In this document: in pieces, positions 9,046 to 18,124 of the stretch
How the letters are laid out: each line of letters begins with the position of its first letter
Numbering within the stretch: position 1 is the first letter of the stretch
Source: Paenibacillus sp. FSL H7-0331
GTDB lineage: Bacteria > Bacillota > Bacilli > Paenibacillales > NBRC-103111
Direction: 5' to 3'
NCBI RefSeq assembly: GCF_001956045.1
Contig: NZ_MRTH01000004.1
Coordinates: 369,204 to 433,203 of the forward strand
Length of the DNA: 64,000 nucleotides
Made by a program: the position numbers and the translations under genes
The notes under the pieces: model-generated
Seen by the model: only the letters and a program-made list of their open reading frames with translations
Databases searched by the model: none
Told to the model about the DNA's origin: nothing

Positions 9046-9813
9046 ATGAAAGCAAAAAAGATGTTTCGAGCACTATTAGTGGTTGTGGCCTTTACCCTGT
9101 ATTTTGTTATTAACGAGCCTCAATCTGCCTATGCGATGCACATTATGGAGGGGTTCCTGCCACTGGGCTGGGCTGTGTTCTGGTGGGTTGTGTTTATTCC
9201 CTTTTTCATACTCGGATTACGTGCCTTGGTCAAAATCAACAAGGAAACACCGGAGTTGAAGATTATGCTGGGTCTGGCGGGCGCTTTTACTTTCGTGCTG
9301 TCAGCTCTTAAGATCCCTTCGGTAACGGGAAGCAGCTCACATCCCACGGGGACAGGCTTGGGTGCCGTGATGTTCGGACCTCTGCCGATGAGCGTGCTCG
9401 GATCTATCGTACTGTTGTTTCAAGCGCTGCTGCTGGCACACGGTGGTTTGACGACACTTGGAGCGAATGCCTTCTCCATGGCGGTTGCAGGACCAATGGT
9501 AGGATATGTCATTTATAAATGGCTGATGAACACAACAGGCAAGCAAAAGCTGGCCATATTCTCGGCAGCTGCATGTGCCGATCTGTCCACTTATGTGGTA
9601 ACCTCGATTCAATTGGCGTTGGCTTTTCCTGCGGAAAATGGCGGCTTCCTGGCTTCGTTCATCAAGTTCGGCGGTGTGTTTGCGATCACCCAAATTCCTC
9701 TGGCTATCAGTGAAGGTTTGCTCACGGTATTGATTTGGAACTGGCTGCAGGCCTACAGCTCTGAGGAGCTGTCCATTCTTCAACGCAAAATGAAAGGAGT
9801 TAAGCAGCCATGA
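9046..9813 (+). CDS. cbiM: Cobalt ECF transporter substrate-binding component CbiM
   Basis: A 255-residue membrane protein that binds Co(II) for import by the CbiMNQO complex. Residues 1-30 form a signal peptide ending in SAYA, and the mature chain starts MHIMEGFLP. In this family the processed N-terminus, with its conserved His, wraps into the metal site. Six or so further membrane spans follow, with conserved [14 protein letters not shown] and AFSMAVAGP. It is the first gene of the operon, controlled by the B12 riboswitch. The stop overlaps the cbiN start by four bases. Confidence 0.95.
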   Translation: MKAKKMFRALLVVVAFTLYFVINEPQSAYAMHIMEGFLPLGWAVFWWVVFIPFFILGLRALVKINKETPELKIMLGLAGAFTFVLSALKIPSVTGSSSHPTGTGLGAVMFGPLPMSVLGSIVLLFQALLLAHGGLTTLGANAFSMAVAGPMVGYVIYKWLMNTTGKQKLAIFSAAACADLSTYVVTSIQLALAFPAENGGFLASFIKFGGVFAITQIPLAISEGLLTVLIWNWLQAYSSEELSILQRKMKGVKQP

Positions 9814-10094
9814 CAAGTCGTACTAAAAATATACTTATGCTGACAGCTGTAGTGCTGTTGGCGGTTCTTCCGCTGATTCTGGTCAATGGTGAATTTGGCG
9901 GAGCGGACGATGCTGCCGAACAGATCATCGCAGAGCTTCACCCTGGCTATAAGCCGTGGTTCTCATCGCTTGTCGAACCTCCTCCCGAAACGGAAAGCAT
10001 GCTCTTTGCACTTCAGGCGGCGATCGGTGCAGGCTTCATCGGGTATGCGATTGGCTGGTTCAAGGGTAAATCGGTTAAGCCGAATAAACAATGA
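9810..10094 (+). CDS. cbiN: Cobalt ECF transporter accessory subunit CbiN
   Basis: A 94-residue protein with an N-terminal and a C-terminal membrane span and a short exposed loop containing [20 protein letters not shown], the typical CbiN loop motif. CbiN aids metal loading of CbiM. ATGA overlaps join it to cbiM before it and to cbiQ after it, so translation is probably coupled. Confidence 0.95.
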   Translation: MTSRTKNILMLTAVVLLAVLPLILVNGEFGGADDAAEQIIAELHPGYKPWFSSLVEPPPETESMLFALQAAIGAGFIGYAIGWFKGKSVKPNKQ

Positions 10095-10891
10095 TCAAGC
10101 TGATCGATACACTATCCTATAAGAATCGGCTGCGGTCCGTATCTCCTGCGTGGAAATGCGGTTTTGCGGCCGTTCTGTTCGTAGTAGCATACTTGTCGCA
10201 TCCCGTTGTACAGCTCTGCCTTGCAGGCTGGATGCTCGTATGGACTGTTTTTTATGCCCGAATCCCTTTTAAATCCTATATCCTGCTGATAGGGCTTCCT
10301 TGTTTATTTTATGTGACCAGCCTGCCTGCCATTGTGATCGAGATCGGAACGCAGTCCAGGGATTCGATAGCGGCAGTAAGCACGAATCAAGTGCTTTTTA
10401 CATTTATGAATTGGACATGTTATATGACGGAAGCAGGCTTGCATCAAGCGGGCTATTTATTTGCAAGAGTCGTTGCTTGTCTTTCCTGTCTTACCTTTGT
10501 GATGCTGACAACGCCGATGTCCGAGCTGTTTCAGGTGATGAACAAGCTGCGAATGCCCACATTGGTATTGGAAATTATGCTGATTATGTACCGTTTTCTT
10601 TTCCTGCTGTCAGAAACGGCGCAGCACATGTATACAGCCCAAAAAGCGAGAGGCGGTCAGTCCGGGTTCCGCGGCAGGCTGAACGACACGGCGATTTTAA
10701 TCGTTCGCTTGTTTGGCAAAACGATGCAGAGGTATAGAGCATTGTCCCATGGCCTGATAGCCCGGGGTTTTACGGATGAGATTCGGATGGCTCCTTATGC
10801 GGCTAAGCCCGTTGCGCCCCGTTACTGGTTGGAAAGCTGGATCGGAGTAAGCCTCTTATTAGGGCTGGAGTGTTGGATTCGATGGAGGTAA
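10091..10891 (+). CDS. cbiQ: Cobalt ECF transporter transmembrane (T) component CbiQ
   Basis: A 266-residue T component that couples ATP hydrolysis to the CbiM/N substrate unit. It has several N-terminal spans and the coupling-helix motif KARGG (AQKARGGQSGF), followed by a second ARG motif (GLIARGFTDE). The start codon overlaps the cbiN stop as ATGA. Length and topology match EcfT/CbiQ proteins. Confidence 0.95.
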   Translation: MIKLIDTLSYKNRLRSVSPAWKCGFAAVLFVVAYLSHPVVQLCLAGWMLVWTVFYARIPFKSYILLIGLPCLFYVTSLPAIVIEIGTQSRDSIAAVSTNQVLFTFMNWTCYMTEAGLHQAGYLFARVVACLSCLTFVMLTTPMSELFQVMNKLRMPTLVLEIMLIMYRFLFLLSETAQHMYTAQKARGGQSGFRGRLNDTAILIVRLFGKTMQRYRALSHGLIARGFTDEIRMAPYAAKPVAPRYWLESWIGVSLLLGLECWIRWR

Positions 10892-10896
10892 CAGTA

Positions 10897-11736
10897 ATGA
10901 AATCGATCTTAGAAGCAAGAGATGTACATTACAGGTATCCCGGTACGGATACGGAAGCTCTTCAGGGACTGAAGATGAGTATACCCAAGCATAAGAAAAC
11001 TGCCATTTGCGGCCATAATGGCTCCGGTAAATCGACTTTTTTCCTTCAGGCGATTGGTATACACCGTCCTGCGGTCGGAGAAATGCGGTGGCATGATACT
11101 CCGCTATCGTATCGTCCGGAGGCTCTCAAAAAACTTCGCCAGCAGATCGGTCTTGTGTTTCAGGACCCCGAGCAGCAGTTGATTCTGAACACGCCGTTTG
11201 AAGATATATCCTATGGTTTGCGCAACGCCGGGATGGCTGAGCAGGAGATCGCGCTGCGAACCCGTCGTATGCTGACAGCTATGGGTCTGGAGCATCTGGC
11301 GGACAAGCCGATTCACCATTTAAGCTTGGGCCAGAAGAAACGGGTAGCGCTTGCCGGAGTACTTGTGCTTGAGCCTGAGCTGCTGATGTTGGATGAACCC
11401 ACAGCGTATCTGGATCGTTTGTCCGAGCAGCAGCTGGTCGAGGAATTGGATCGGATTCATGAGAACGGCATTACGATCGTGATGGCCACACATGATATGA
11501 ATCTGGCCTATTCATGGGCGGATTGGATTCTGGTTATGGATCATGGACAATGTGTAATGCAAGGCACGCCGCATGAGCTATTTCAGCATGAGGAGCGGAT
11601 TGAGTCGCTCAGTCTCGAACTGCCGCTGCTTCTGGAGCTGTGGCAGGCTTTGCCCGAATCCATCCGTAAGGATGTTACCCCTCCACGTACGATTGAGGAA
11701 TTTAAGCGCCTGATAGCTGCGTCTTCCCAAGGGTGA
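10897..11736 (+). CDS. cbiO: Cobalt ECF transporter ATPase CbiO
   Basis: A 279-residue ABC ATPase powering cobalt import. Walker A is GHNGSGKS, the Q-loop FQDPEQQL is typical of ECF A components, the signature is LSLGQKKR, Walker B is LLMLDEPTAYLD and the switch is ATHDM. The ATG at 10897 follows GGAGG by 8 bases; an in-frame GTG at 10870 lies inside cbiQ and lacks a ribosome site. It ends the operon. No strong terminator is visible before ohrR. Confidence 0.95.
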   Translation: MKSILEARDVHYRYPGTDTEALQGLKMSIPKHKKTAICGHNGSGKSTFFLQAIGIHRPAVGEMRWHDTPLSYRPEALKKLRQQIGLVFQDPEQQLILNTPFEDISYGLRNAGMAEQEIALRTRRMLTAMGLEHLADKPIHHLSLGQKKRVALAGVLVLEPELLMLDEPTAYLDRLSEQQLVEELDRIHENGITIVMATHDMNLAYSWADWILVMDHGQCVMQGTPHELFQHEERIESLSLELPLLLELWQALPESIRKDVTPPRTIEEFKRLIAASSQG

Positions 11737-11780
11737 AATAGCGGATAATAGCAATTTCCAATCCTTAATTAAGTTGTGTG

Positions 11781-11818
11781 CAATTAAATTTTGAAAGATT
11801 GTTAAGTTGAGCTATACT
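11781..11818 (+). promoter_or_regulatory. ohrR promoter with overlapping OhrR operator
   Basis: CAATTAAATTT (11781-11791) matches the half-site pattern CAATT-N-AATTG of OhrR boxes. It touches the -35 box TTGAAA (11791-11796), which is 16 bp from TATACT (11813-11818). The same CAATTAAATT decamer overlaps the -35 box of the glutathione peroxidase gene at 17304-17314, suggesting autoregulation and joint control. Confidence 0.7.
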
Positions 11819-11874
11819 ATGGAGTATAATAACGATAAATAATAGCTGTGATCTGCGAGAAGGAGTGATTCATA

Positions 11875-12327
11875 ATGTCAGAGAATGAAGAAATGATCAA
11901 GCTGGAAAATTTACTTTGTTTTACGATTTATGCATCCTCACGTGAAATCACTCGCTTGTATAGGCCGGTTCTGGACAAATTTGGCCTTACTTATCCACAG
12001 TATCTGGTTTTGGTCGTTCTGTGGGAGGTTGGTCATTGTACCGTAACGGAGCTTGGAGAAAAGCTGCTGCTCGATTCGGGGACATTAACGCCGCTTCTGA
12101 AGCGTATGCAGGAAGCTGATTTAGTGCTTCGCAAGCGTTCCCTAGAGGATGAGCGTAAAGTCGAAGTCAGCTTAACCGCCAAGGGTGAGTCGTTGAAACC
12201 GCAGCTGCAGCGTGCGCCGGAAACCATATTTGCGGATATTTGCAAAACCGAAGCTAATTATGTGGAAATGCTTGGACAGTTGAAAGAGCTATTAGCCGAT
12301 GTCCGTGAAGCCACACGTGTCGATTGA
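11875..12327 (+). CDS. ohrR: Organic-peroxide-sensing MarR-family repressor OhrR
   Basis: A 150-residue winged-helix repressor. It keeps the B. subtilis-type sensing residues: the reactive C15 (KLENLLCF) and tyrosines Y19, Y29 and Y40 that contact it. The DNA-binding region contains TYPQYLVLVVLWE and LLLDSGTLTPLLKRM. No second cysteine is placed near the C-terminus for a two-Cys mechanism, so it is a one-Cys type whose oxidation probably needs a low-molecular-weight thiol such as bacillithiol. The ATG follows AAGGAGTG. No ohrA lies beside it; the likely target is the peroxidase gene at 16728-17216, which carries the same operator. Confidence 0.9.
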   Translation: MSENEEMIKLENLLCFTIYASSREITRLYRPVLDKFGLTYPQYLVLVVLWEVGHCTVTELGEKLLLDSGTLTPLLKRMQEADLVLRKRSLEDERKVEVSLTAKGESLKPQLQRAPETIFADICKTEANYVEMLGQLKELLADVREATRVD

Positions 12328-12352
12328 CATAAATACAGGGGATACTTGAATA

Positions 12353-12397
12353 TAACCGGAGTTTTTTGGTTTTTCACAAAAAATTTCCGGTTTTTTA
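12353..12397 (+). terminator. Intrinsic terminator after ohrR
   Basis: ACCGGA and TCCGGT close a hairpin that also contains TTTTTTG/CAAAAAA pairing, and a T run follows. Confidence 0.8.
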
Positions 12398-12406
12398 TTG
12401 TCTTTA

Positions 12407-12413
12407 CATACTA
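12407..12413 (+). promoter_or_regulatory. Sigma-G-like -10 element of the ger operon
   Basis: CATACTA agrees with the forespore sigma-G -10 consensus and lies 86 bases before the first ger gene. Germinant receptor operons are known sigma-G targets. The -35 region at the right spacing is poor, so confidence is moderate. Confidence 0.45.
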
Positions 12414-12498
12414 TTAATCCATATATCAACCGGCGGTTTACGTTTATTTTCACAAAGAGAGGGAGATATTAAAAGCGAATACAAAAAAATTCGGAGGG

Positions 12499-13983
12499 TT
12501 GGCGTTAACCATTTCCAATATGACAACTATGTATGATAAAAATGAGTCCGATGCTTTTTTTGATCAACTGATTAATGTCATAGGAAATCCACCGGACTTA
12601 ATATATCAAACTTTTGCACTAAGCGCGGACGTTCAGGGGTGCTATTTATTTATCGAAACCTTGGTGGACAAGAATAAAATTGATAATAATGTTCTGCGGT
12701 TTTTTTCGGAGGCTCAAATGTTTGACGGTTTGGAGAACGGCTTGAATCTCGTGGAAACCTTAAAGAACACCATTCCTATTGTTGCAACGACGACAACTTA
12801 TGATTTGGACTCTTGCGTACAAGGCCTTTTGGAAGGGAAATGTTTGTTTTCTATCCCTGGAGCTGACGAAGTGCTTTTATTCGATGTGGCTCATTTTCCT
12901 CATCGTGCCGTAGCGGAAGCTAAAACAGAGACGACTGTTCAGGGACCAAATGAGGCTTTTAATGAGCACCTGACGACCAATCTGGGCTTGCTGCGAAAAA
13001 GAATTCAATCCTCAAATTTCCGAGTCGAACAAATGAAGCTGGGCACGTCCACTGAATCGAGAGTTTTGCTGAGTTACATGCAGGATCTCGCACCGACTGA
13101 AGTAGTAAATGAATGTCGTAACCGCATTCGGGCTATTGAAACAGATAGCATCCTGGACAGTACCTATATTGTGGAATGGATTGCTGACAAAACATTCATT
13201 CCCTTTCCTTTGATCATGAAAACGGAACGGCCCGATGTCACGGTTTCACATATATTGGAAGGCAGGGTAGCTATTCTGGTCGATGGGAGTCCAATAGCGC
13301 TGATCGGACCTGTTACTTTTTTTCAATATTTTAAGTCGCCTGAAGATTATTTCCAAAGAGCGGATGTCGCAACTTTTATGCTCTGGATCAGGTTTTTGGC
13401 TTACTTGATGGCCATATTCGTCCCAGCACTTTATATAGCTGTTACCTTATACCAACAAGCATTGATTCCACCTATGCTTCTTGTAAGCCTATCTGCACAA
13501 AGGGAAGGAGTTCCGTTTCCTTCATATGTGGAAGCGTTTTTGATGACGGGTATATTTGAGGTACTGCGTGAAGCCGGTTTGCGAATGCCACGAATAGCGG
13601 GTCAAGCGATCTCGATTGTGGGAGCACTTGTATTAGGGGAAGCCGCTGTACAGGCTGGTTTTGTATCGGCCGCGATGGTTATTGTTGTAGCTGTTACCGC
13701 TATCACGAGCTTTGTAGCCCCATATTATAACTTCGGCTTATCGCAGCGATTTCTCATGTATGCTTACATGATATTGGCCGGATTTATGGGATTATACGGT
13801 ATCTTATGCGGTGTCCTGTTTACTATTGTACACCTCGTTTCACTGAAATCGTTCGGTGTTCCATTTATGGCTCCTGTAGCACCAACGTTTCTTTCGGATT
13901 GGAAGGACACGCTAATTCGCGTGCCAAGATCACGGATGAAAACCTATCCTCGCATGAATCATACAAAACGCAAAAAAAGGTGA
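12499..13983 (+). CDS. Spore germination receptor A subunit (GerABKA family)
   Basis: A protein of up to 494 residues in the GerA/GerKA family. The first half (to about 280) is a soluble domain with ILEGRVAILVDGSP near its end, and the second half has four to five membrane spans (ALYIAVTLYQQALIPPMLL onward) and a basic tail. It sits in the inner spore membrane as part of the nutrient receptor channel. The start is uncertain: TTG at 12499 directly abuts GGAGGG, which is too close, while ATG at 12520 or 12529 has no ribosome site at proper distance. Order A-C-B-D with tight spacing indicates one operon. Confidence 0.9.
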   Translation: MALTISNMTTMYDKNESDAFFDQLINVIGNPPDLIYQTFALSADVQGCYLFIETLVDKNKIDNNVLRFFSEAQMFDGLENGLNLVETLKNTIPIVATTTTYDLDSCVQGLLEGKCLFSIPGADEVLLFDVAHFPHRAVAEAKTETTVQGPNEAFNEHLTTNLGLLRKRIQSSNFRVEQMKLGTSTESRVLLSYMQDLAPTEVVNECRNRIRAIETDSILDSTYIVEWIADKTFIPFPLIMKTERPDVTVSHILEGRVAILVDGSPIALIGPVTFFQYFKSPEDYFQRADVATFMLWIRFLAYLMAIFVPALYIAVTLYQQALIPPMLLVSLSAQREGVPFPSYVEAFLMTGIFEVLREAGLRMPRIAGQAISIVGALVLGEAAVQAGFVSAAMVIVVAVTAITSFVAPYYNFGLSQRFLMYAYMILAGFMGLYGILCGVLFTIVHLVSLKSFGVPFMAPVAPTFLSDWKDTLIRVPRSRMKTYPRMNHTKRKKR

Positions 13984-13988
13984 AACTC

Positions 13989-15185
13989 ATGAACTTCAAA
14001 CGTTTTCTCAGGTACTGTAAAGGTTACTTGATGATCATTTCTTGCCTTTGTTTGACAGGTTGCTGGGATATGGTGGAAGTGAATCAGCTTGCTATTGTAA
14101 ACTTTATCGGATTGGACAAAAATCCAGATACCGGATTATATACCGTTTATTATCATATTATTAATCCTTCAGGGATAGCTACACAAAAAACGTCGGGGAT
14201 CAATTCTCCTATATATTCGTATCGTATCGAATCAAAGACCATTGGAGAGATTTATGATAAAATGCTCGACAAGATTCCAAGGCGGCCTTTTTTCGACCAT
14301 TATCAGTCATTGGTTGTGACCGAAAGGACTGCTAAAGAAGGAGTAGAGGAGCTTATTAATTATTTGGTCAAGCATTCGGACAACCGGTCCACTATCCACA
14401 TGTTCGTAACCACTTCTCGACTCTCTGACATTATGGATACATATACCACCCTGGAGAGGATGCCAGGCAGGGTCATACACACTATCGTTGAAAATCAGTC
14501 CAAGCAATCGGGTCGGGCAAGCAAGCAATCGCGAGTCAAAGATCTGGTTGAGAATATGGAAAGCTCTTCGCTTACCATACTTCCCCTTATTACACTATCG
14601 AGCTCACAACCCAAACCCACCACTAATCGTTATGAACAAATTGATGCAAATAAGGGAAACATTGCACTGGACGGAGGCGCCGTATTCAAAGCGGGCCAGA
14701 TGATTGGGAAATTAAAAATGTCGGAGATGCCCTTGGTCAATTTGTTGAATGGGCAAATTACGACTTTTCACCAATTATTAAGCTTAGACGGGGGGCATGT
14801 CAATGTCCGGGCTATGGCTATTAAGGTACGCAAGAAAATAATAATACAAGCCGGCCAACCGGTTTTGAAGATCGATATCAAGGCGAAACTTGATATTCTA
14901 GAAAATTCTCAAACTGCGAAGTTGACTGTTCAAAATCTGGATGAAATCAAAAAAAAGTTCAACGAACAAGTCTCAGAGGAAGCTCACCGTTTTTATGAGA
15001 AAACTAAACAAAAGGGTTGGGACATTCTTGGAGTCGAGGAACAAATCAAACGAAATCAAATAAAAGTCGGAGAAGTCACCTCAAAAGATAAAAATATATT
15101 GGACGAAACACGTCTAGAAATTACCGTAAATTGCATCATACAAACTGTCGGTGATACTATAGATCCGTTTAACAAGAAAAGGTGA
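13989..15185 (+). CDS. Spore germination receptor C subunit, lipoprotein (Ger(x)C family)
   Basis: A 398-residue lipoprotein with a signal peptide ending in the lipobox CLTGC (Cys after residue 20), then the family motif WDMVEVNQLAIV. GerC subunits sit on the outer face of the inner spore membrane and pair with A and B subunits. The ATG at 13989 has AAAAAGG eight bases upstream and starts five bases after the A-subunit stop; a longer frame from 13806 is only overlap with the previous gene. Confidence 0.92.
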   Translation: MNFKRFLRYCKGYLMIISCLCLTGCWDMVEVNQLAIVNFIGLDKNPDTGLYTVYYHIINPSGIATQKTSGINSPIYSYRIESKTIGEIYDKMLDKIPRRPFFDHYQSLVVTERTAKEGVEELINYLVKHSDNRSTIHMFVTTSRLSDIMDTYTTLERMPGRVIHTIVENQSKQSGRASKQSRVKDLVENMESSSLTILPLITLSSSQPKPTTNRYEQIDANKGNIALDGGAVFKAGQMIGKLKMSEMPLVNLLNGQITTFHQLLSLDGGHVNVRAMAIKVRKKIIIQAGQPVLKIDIKAKLDILENSQTAKLTVQNLDEIKKKFNEQVSEEAHRFYEKTKQKGWDILGVEEQIKRNQIKVGEVTSKDKNILDETRLEITVNCIIQTVGDTIDPFNKKR

Positions 15186-15190
15186 TGACG

Positions 15191-16294
15191 ATGGAGGAAG
15201 CACGCATCAGCAGGTGGCAGTTTTTTCTATTGACATTGAATTATACAATTGGCACCTCTTTCTTTATTAGACCAGGAGGTATTATTGCCTCAACCAAGCA
15301 AGATGGCTGGATCATTCCGTTATTAGCGGGAACCATTGCTTTATTGATCGTCTGTTTGTGGTTGACACTGGCAAAAGCCAATCTTGGGTTAAGTATCGTG
15401 CAAATTTGCATAAAGGTGCTCGGGAAACCCGTGGGAGGATTCTTTGCGCTGCTTTATATCTGGTATTTTGTGCAGACGGCTGGCTGGGTCACTCGAAATC
15501 TTGGTGATTTCATGAAGACTCTTGTTATGCCGCGTACGCCAATCTCTGTATTTCATCTCATGCTACTATTAATCGTTTGTTATGCTGCTATCAAAGGAAT
15601 TGAGACTATAGCAAGAGTTAGTGAATTCTTGACCCCATTTGTCTTAATTGTTGTAGTGATTATCTATTTATTAACCTTATCCGAATGGCGGACGGATCGC
15701 TTATGGCCCATGTTTCAGACGGATGCCTGGCAGATGATAATCAATTCAACCACTGTTATCGGATTTCCTTACATGGAATCTGTTTGTCTTATGATGCTGG
15801 CTCCTTATGTGAAAAATGGGGTCAAGTCAGGTTTGTTATATGGTATAGCTATGGGGACGATTCTGTTAAGCGGGATTGTTTTTGTGACCATAGGTGTTCT
15901 TGGAGTGACTCGTGCATCTCATTCTACGTACCCACTGTATATCATTGTTCAGGAGCTCAAAATTGCCGAATTCATCGACCATGTGGAATCGACAATTGTG
16001 ATTGTCTGGCTGATCTGGATTTTCCTCAAGCTCTGTACGGCCTACTACTGTGCTGTGCTGGGCATCTGTCAATTATTTCGACTCAACGACAGGACATGGA
16101 TCGCAGTGCCCCTTATCCTGCTTGTCTCCGGGCTCGCGATTTCATTTAACGATAACGTAGTGGAAAATATAGAGTGGGATAAACGATACATTTTTTTATA
16201 TTCCTGTTTTTATGGAATTGGAATCCCTGTTTTGCTCCTCTTGATGACCTGGTTCCGGAAAAGTCGCAGCAAAAGTAAGGAAGGCTTATTGTGA
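15191..16294 (+). CDS. Spore germination receptor B subunit, permease-like (GerAB family)
   Basis: A 367-residue membrane protein of the endospore germination permease family (APC superfamily fold) with about ten spans. The N-terminus ISRWQFFLLTLNYTIGTSFF is typical. The B subunit carries the germinant-binding pocket in known receptors. The ATG at 15191 lies nine bases after AAAAGG; ATG 15185 would be too close. It overlaps the C-subunit stop region and the next small gene (GTGA), so the operon is translationally coupled. Confidence 0.92.
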   Translation: MEEARISRWQFFLLTLNYTIGTSFFIRPGGIIASTKQDGWIIPLLAGTIALLIVCLWLTLAKANLGLSIVQICIKVLGKPVGGFFALLYIWYFVQTAGWVTRNLGDFMKTLVMPRTPISVFHLMLLLIVCYAAIKGIETIARVSEFLTPFVLIVVVIIYLLTLSEWRTDRLWPMFQTDAWQMIINSTTVIGFPYMESVCLMMLAPYVKNGVKSGLLYGIAMGTILLSGIVFVTIGVLGVTRASHSTYPLYIIVQELKIAEFIDHVESTIVIVWLIWIFLKLCTAYYCAVLGICQLFRLNDRTWIAVPLILLVSGLAISFNDNVVENIEWDKRYIFLYSCFYGIGIPVLLLLMTWFRKSRSKSKEGLL

Positions 16295-16494
16295 TCTGGT
16301 TTATTGTATGTTTTATGGTCGGGTTTGTTGGGAGTTTTATCATGATGTTACGAAAGAGAAAATCGGTTAAGGAAATGAGCCTATTTGCAGCTCTTTCGTT
16401 GCTTGGTTTTGTAGTTTGGATGGGTATTTTTTTTCAACAAAAACTCAATCCGAATGAATGGATAGGAAGATTGATCGATTGGATGAAAATGTAG
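16291..16494 (+). CDS. Small two-span membrane protein, probable germinant receptor D subunit
   Basis: A 67-residue protein with two membrane spans (about 2-20 and 31-49) and a basic loop between them. GTG at 16291 overlaps the B-subunit stop as GTGA, and AAGGAAGG lies six bases upstream. Small two-span D subunits of this size accompany some GerA-type operons (for example GerKD) and modulate receptor activity. Position, size and topology support that role; the sequence itself is poorly conserved, so homology is inferred. Confidence 0.7.
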   Translation: MIWFIVCFMVGFVGSFIMMLRKRKSVKEMSLFAALSLLGFVVWMGIFFQQKLNPNEWIGRLIDWMKM

Positions 16495-16512
16495 AAGCTA
16501 TTACTTGCCAAA

Positions 16513-16536
16513 GAGCCCACAGGTCCTTGTGGGCTC
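16513..16536. terminator. Hairpin between ger operon and peroxidase gene
   Basis: GAGCCCACA and TGTGGGCTC form a perfect 9-bp stem with a six-base loop. T runs are short on both sides (TTT on the minus strand), so it may be a weak terminator for the ger operon. The rest of 16537-16727 shows no gene. Confidence 0.5.
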
Positions 16537-16727
16537 CAGGCACTTGGACCATGAGAATTGTGTAAATCGGTTCGTTCCGAAACTTTCTGGAATCAAACAA
16601 CGCTTTGTGCTCCAAACAAATGCTATCCGCCTTTAACTCCCACGCTCGTATTTCCATTTTCAAATATACCTTTAACTCAACTCTACGAGTCCCAAATATT
16701 CAACTTTCTTTGCTTGCCGGGGAGGAA

Positions 16728-17216
16728 TTATATCAGTCCCGTTAGTAGACCCTCCAGATCCTTCTCTACAGCTGAAGGTTTATCAGCAGATCCGTATCTT
16801 TTCAATACATGGCCTTCACTGTCTACGAGAAACTTGGTGAAATTCCACTTGATCGATTCTGAGCCGAGAATACCTGTGGCTTCTTTCTTGAGATACTTGT
16901 ACAGTGGGGCCGCGTTAGCTCCATTCACATCTATTTTATCAAATAAGGGAAAAGTAACACCAAAATTAATTTCGCAAAAGCTCTGGATATCCTCATTGGA
17001 GCCTTGCTCGCCTCTGCCAAATTGGTTGCAGGGGAATCCGAGAATTTCCAGTCCGCTGTCCTTATATTGCAGATATAACGCTTGAAGCTCCTTGTACTGT
17101 GGAGTGAAGCCGCATTTGCTTGCCGTGTTCACAATCAGCATAACCTTTCCTTTATAATCTCCAATGGATTTCATCTCGCCTTTGGTTGTTTTCACGGTAT
17201 AATCATAAATCGACAT
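16728..17216 (-). CDS. Glutathione peroxidase family thiol peroxidase
   Basis: A 162-residue peroxidase that reduces organic peroxides and H2O2, in bacteria mostly with thioredoxin as donor. The catalytic Cys is C35 (NTASKCGFTPQY). The Gln lies in FPCNQFGRGEQ, and the Trp and Asn in KWNFTKFLV. It has Cys, not selenocysteine. The ATG at 17216 (MSIYDY, the usual family start) is chosen because GAGAGGG lies nine bases upstream and overlaps the earlier ATG at 17225. The promoter has consensus boxes with an OhrR-like operator on the -35, so induction by organic peroxides is expected. Confidence 0.92.
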   Translation of the reverse strand: MSIYDYTVKTTKGEMKSIGDYKGKVMLIVNTASKCGFTPQYKELQALYLQYKDSGLEILGFPCNQFGRGEQGSNEDIQSFCEINFGVTFPLFDKIDVNGANAAPLYKYLKKEATGILGSESIKWNFTKFLVDSEGHVLKRYGSADKPSAVEKDLEGLLTGLI

Positions 17217-17277
17217 CTCGCTCATCCCTCTCTCAGGTTATAGTTGCACATCATCAGGCTGGAAATGCTATAACCCG

Positions 17278-17314
17278 ATTATAAAACGAATAATAATTGT
17301 TGTCAATTTAATTG
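17278..17314 (-). promoter_or_regulatory. Peroxidase gene promoter with OhrR-like operator
   Basis: Minus strand: TTGACA (17301-17306), 17-bp spacer, TATAAT (17278-17283), a full sigma-A consensus. The perfect palindrome CAATTAAATTG (17304-17314) overlaps the -35 box. A strong promoter with an operator on it is typical of tight repression. The ohrR promoter has the same arrangement. Confidence 0.8.
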
Positions 17315-17410
17315 TGCACAATATAAATTCGAACTCATAACGCAAAAGATGATTTATTTGGAATTGTGCATTATACTTTGAGAAGATGCAGGAAGGGACA
17401 GTGAAAGCAA

Positions 17411-18124
17411 GTGGTCAAAGAACGATTGGCAGTGTTGAAAGTGCATATTGAGCAAGCGGGCTACGAAGGTCAATCCGACGTGATCAAGCAAATTCAATTT
17501 GATGTACGGCAAGGTGAACTCGTCGGTTTGCTGGGCCCGAACGGAGCAGGCAAAAGTACTACGATCAAGAGTATACTGGGCTTGCTCAAGGATTTTAAAG
17601 GAGAGATCACCTTTATGGGTGAGAAGAAAAGCTATGCGTATATCCCCGAGCATCCGATTCTTTATGACGAGCTGACACTTTGGGAGCATATGGAGTTTGC
17701 AGCTGCTGTGTATGAACTGGATCGGGACGTATTTCTGGAAAGAGCGGATGATTTGCTGCGCCGCTTCAGGCTGCTGGATGAAAAGCATCATCTGCCAGGC
17801 AAATTCTCCAAGGGCATGCAGCAAAAAATCATGCTCATCCTGGGATTCCTGAATAAGCCGGATGTCTACATTGTGGACGAGCCTTTTATTGGATTGGATC
17901 CCAAGGCGATCAAGGACTTTCTCGGTATGCTCGATGATGAACGGCAGCGGGGAGCGGGTATCCTGATGAGTACGCATGTGCTGGATACGGCTGAACGGAT
18001 TTGTACTTCTTTTGTGCTTTTATCGGGTGGCAGACTGGTAGCGAACGGAACGCTGCATGATATTCAACAGCAGTCCGGCTTACCAGGTGCCCCCTTATTC
18101 GATTGCTTTCACTCCTTGCTATGA
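17411..18124 (+). CDS. ecsA: ABC transporter ATP-binding protein, EcsA-like
   Basis: A 237-residue ABC ATPase with Walker A GPNGAGKST, signature FSKGMQQK, Walker B VYIVDEPFIGLD and switch STHVL. YIPEHPILYDELTLWEH and the FSKGM signature match EcsA of B. subtilis, which with EcsB affects protein secretion and processing and peptide export. It ends about ten residues shorter than usual. The start is weakly defined: GTG at 17411 is used, but its distance to AGGAAGG is long (about 15 bases). The stop overlaps the next gene as ATGA. Confidence 0.8.
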   Translation: MVKERLAVLKVHIEQAGYEGQSDVIKQIQFDVRQGELVGLLGPNGAGKSTTIKSILGLLKDFKGEITFMGEKKSYAYIPEHPILYDELTLWEHMEFAAAVYELDRDVFLERADDLLRRFRLLDEKHHLPGKFSKGMQQKIMLILGFLNKPDVYIVDEPFIGLDPKAIKDFLGMLDDERQRGAGILMSTHVLDTAERICTSFVLLSGGRLVANGTLHDIQQQSGLPGAPLFDCFHSLL

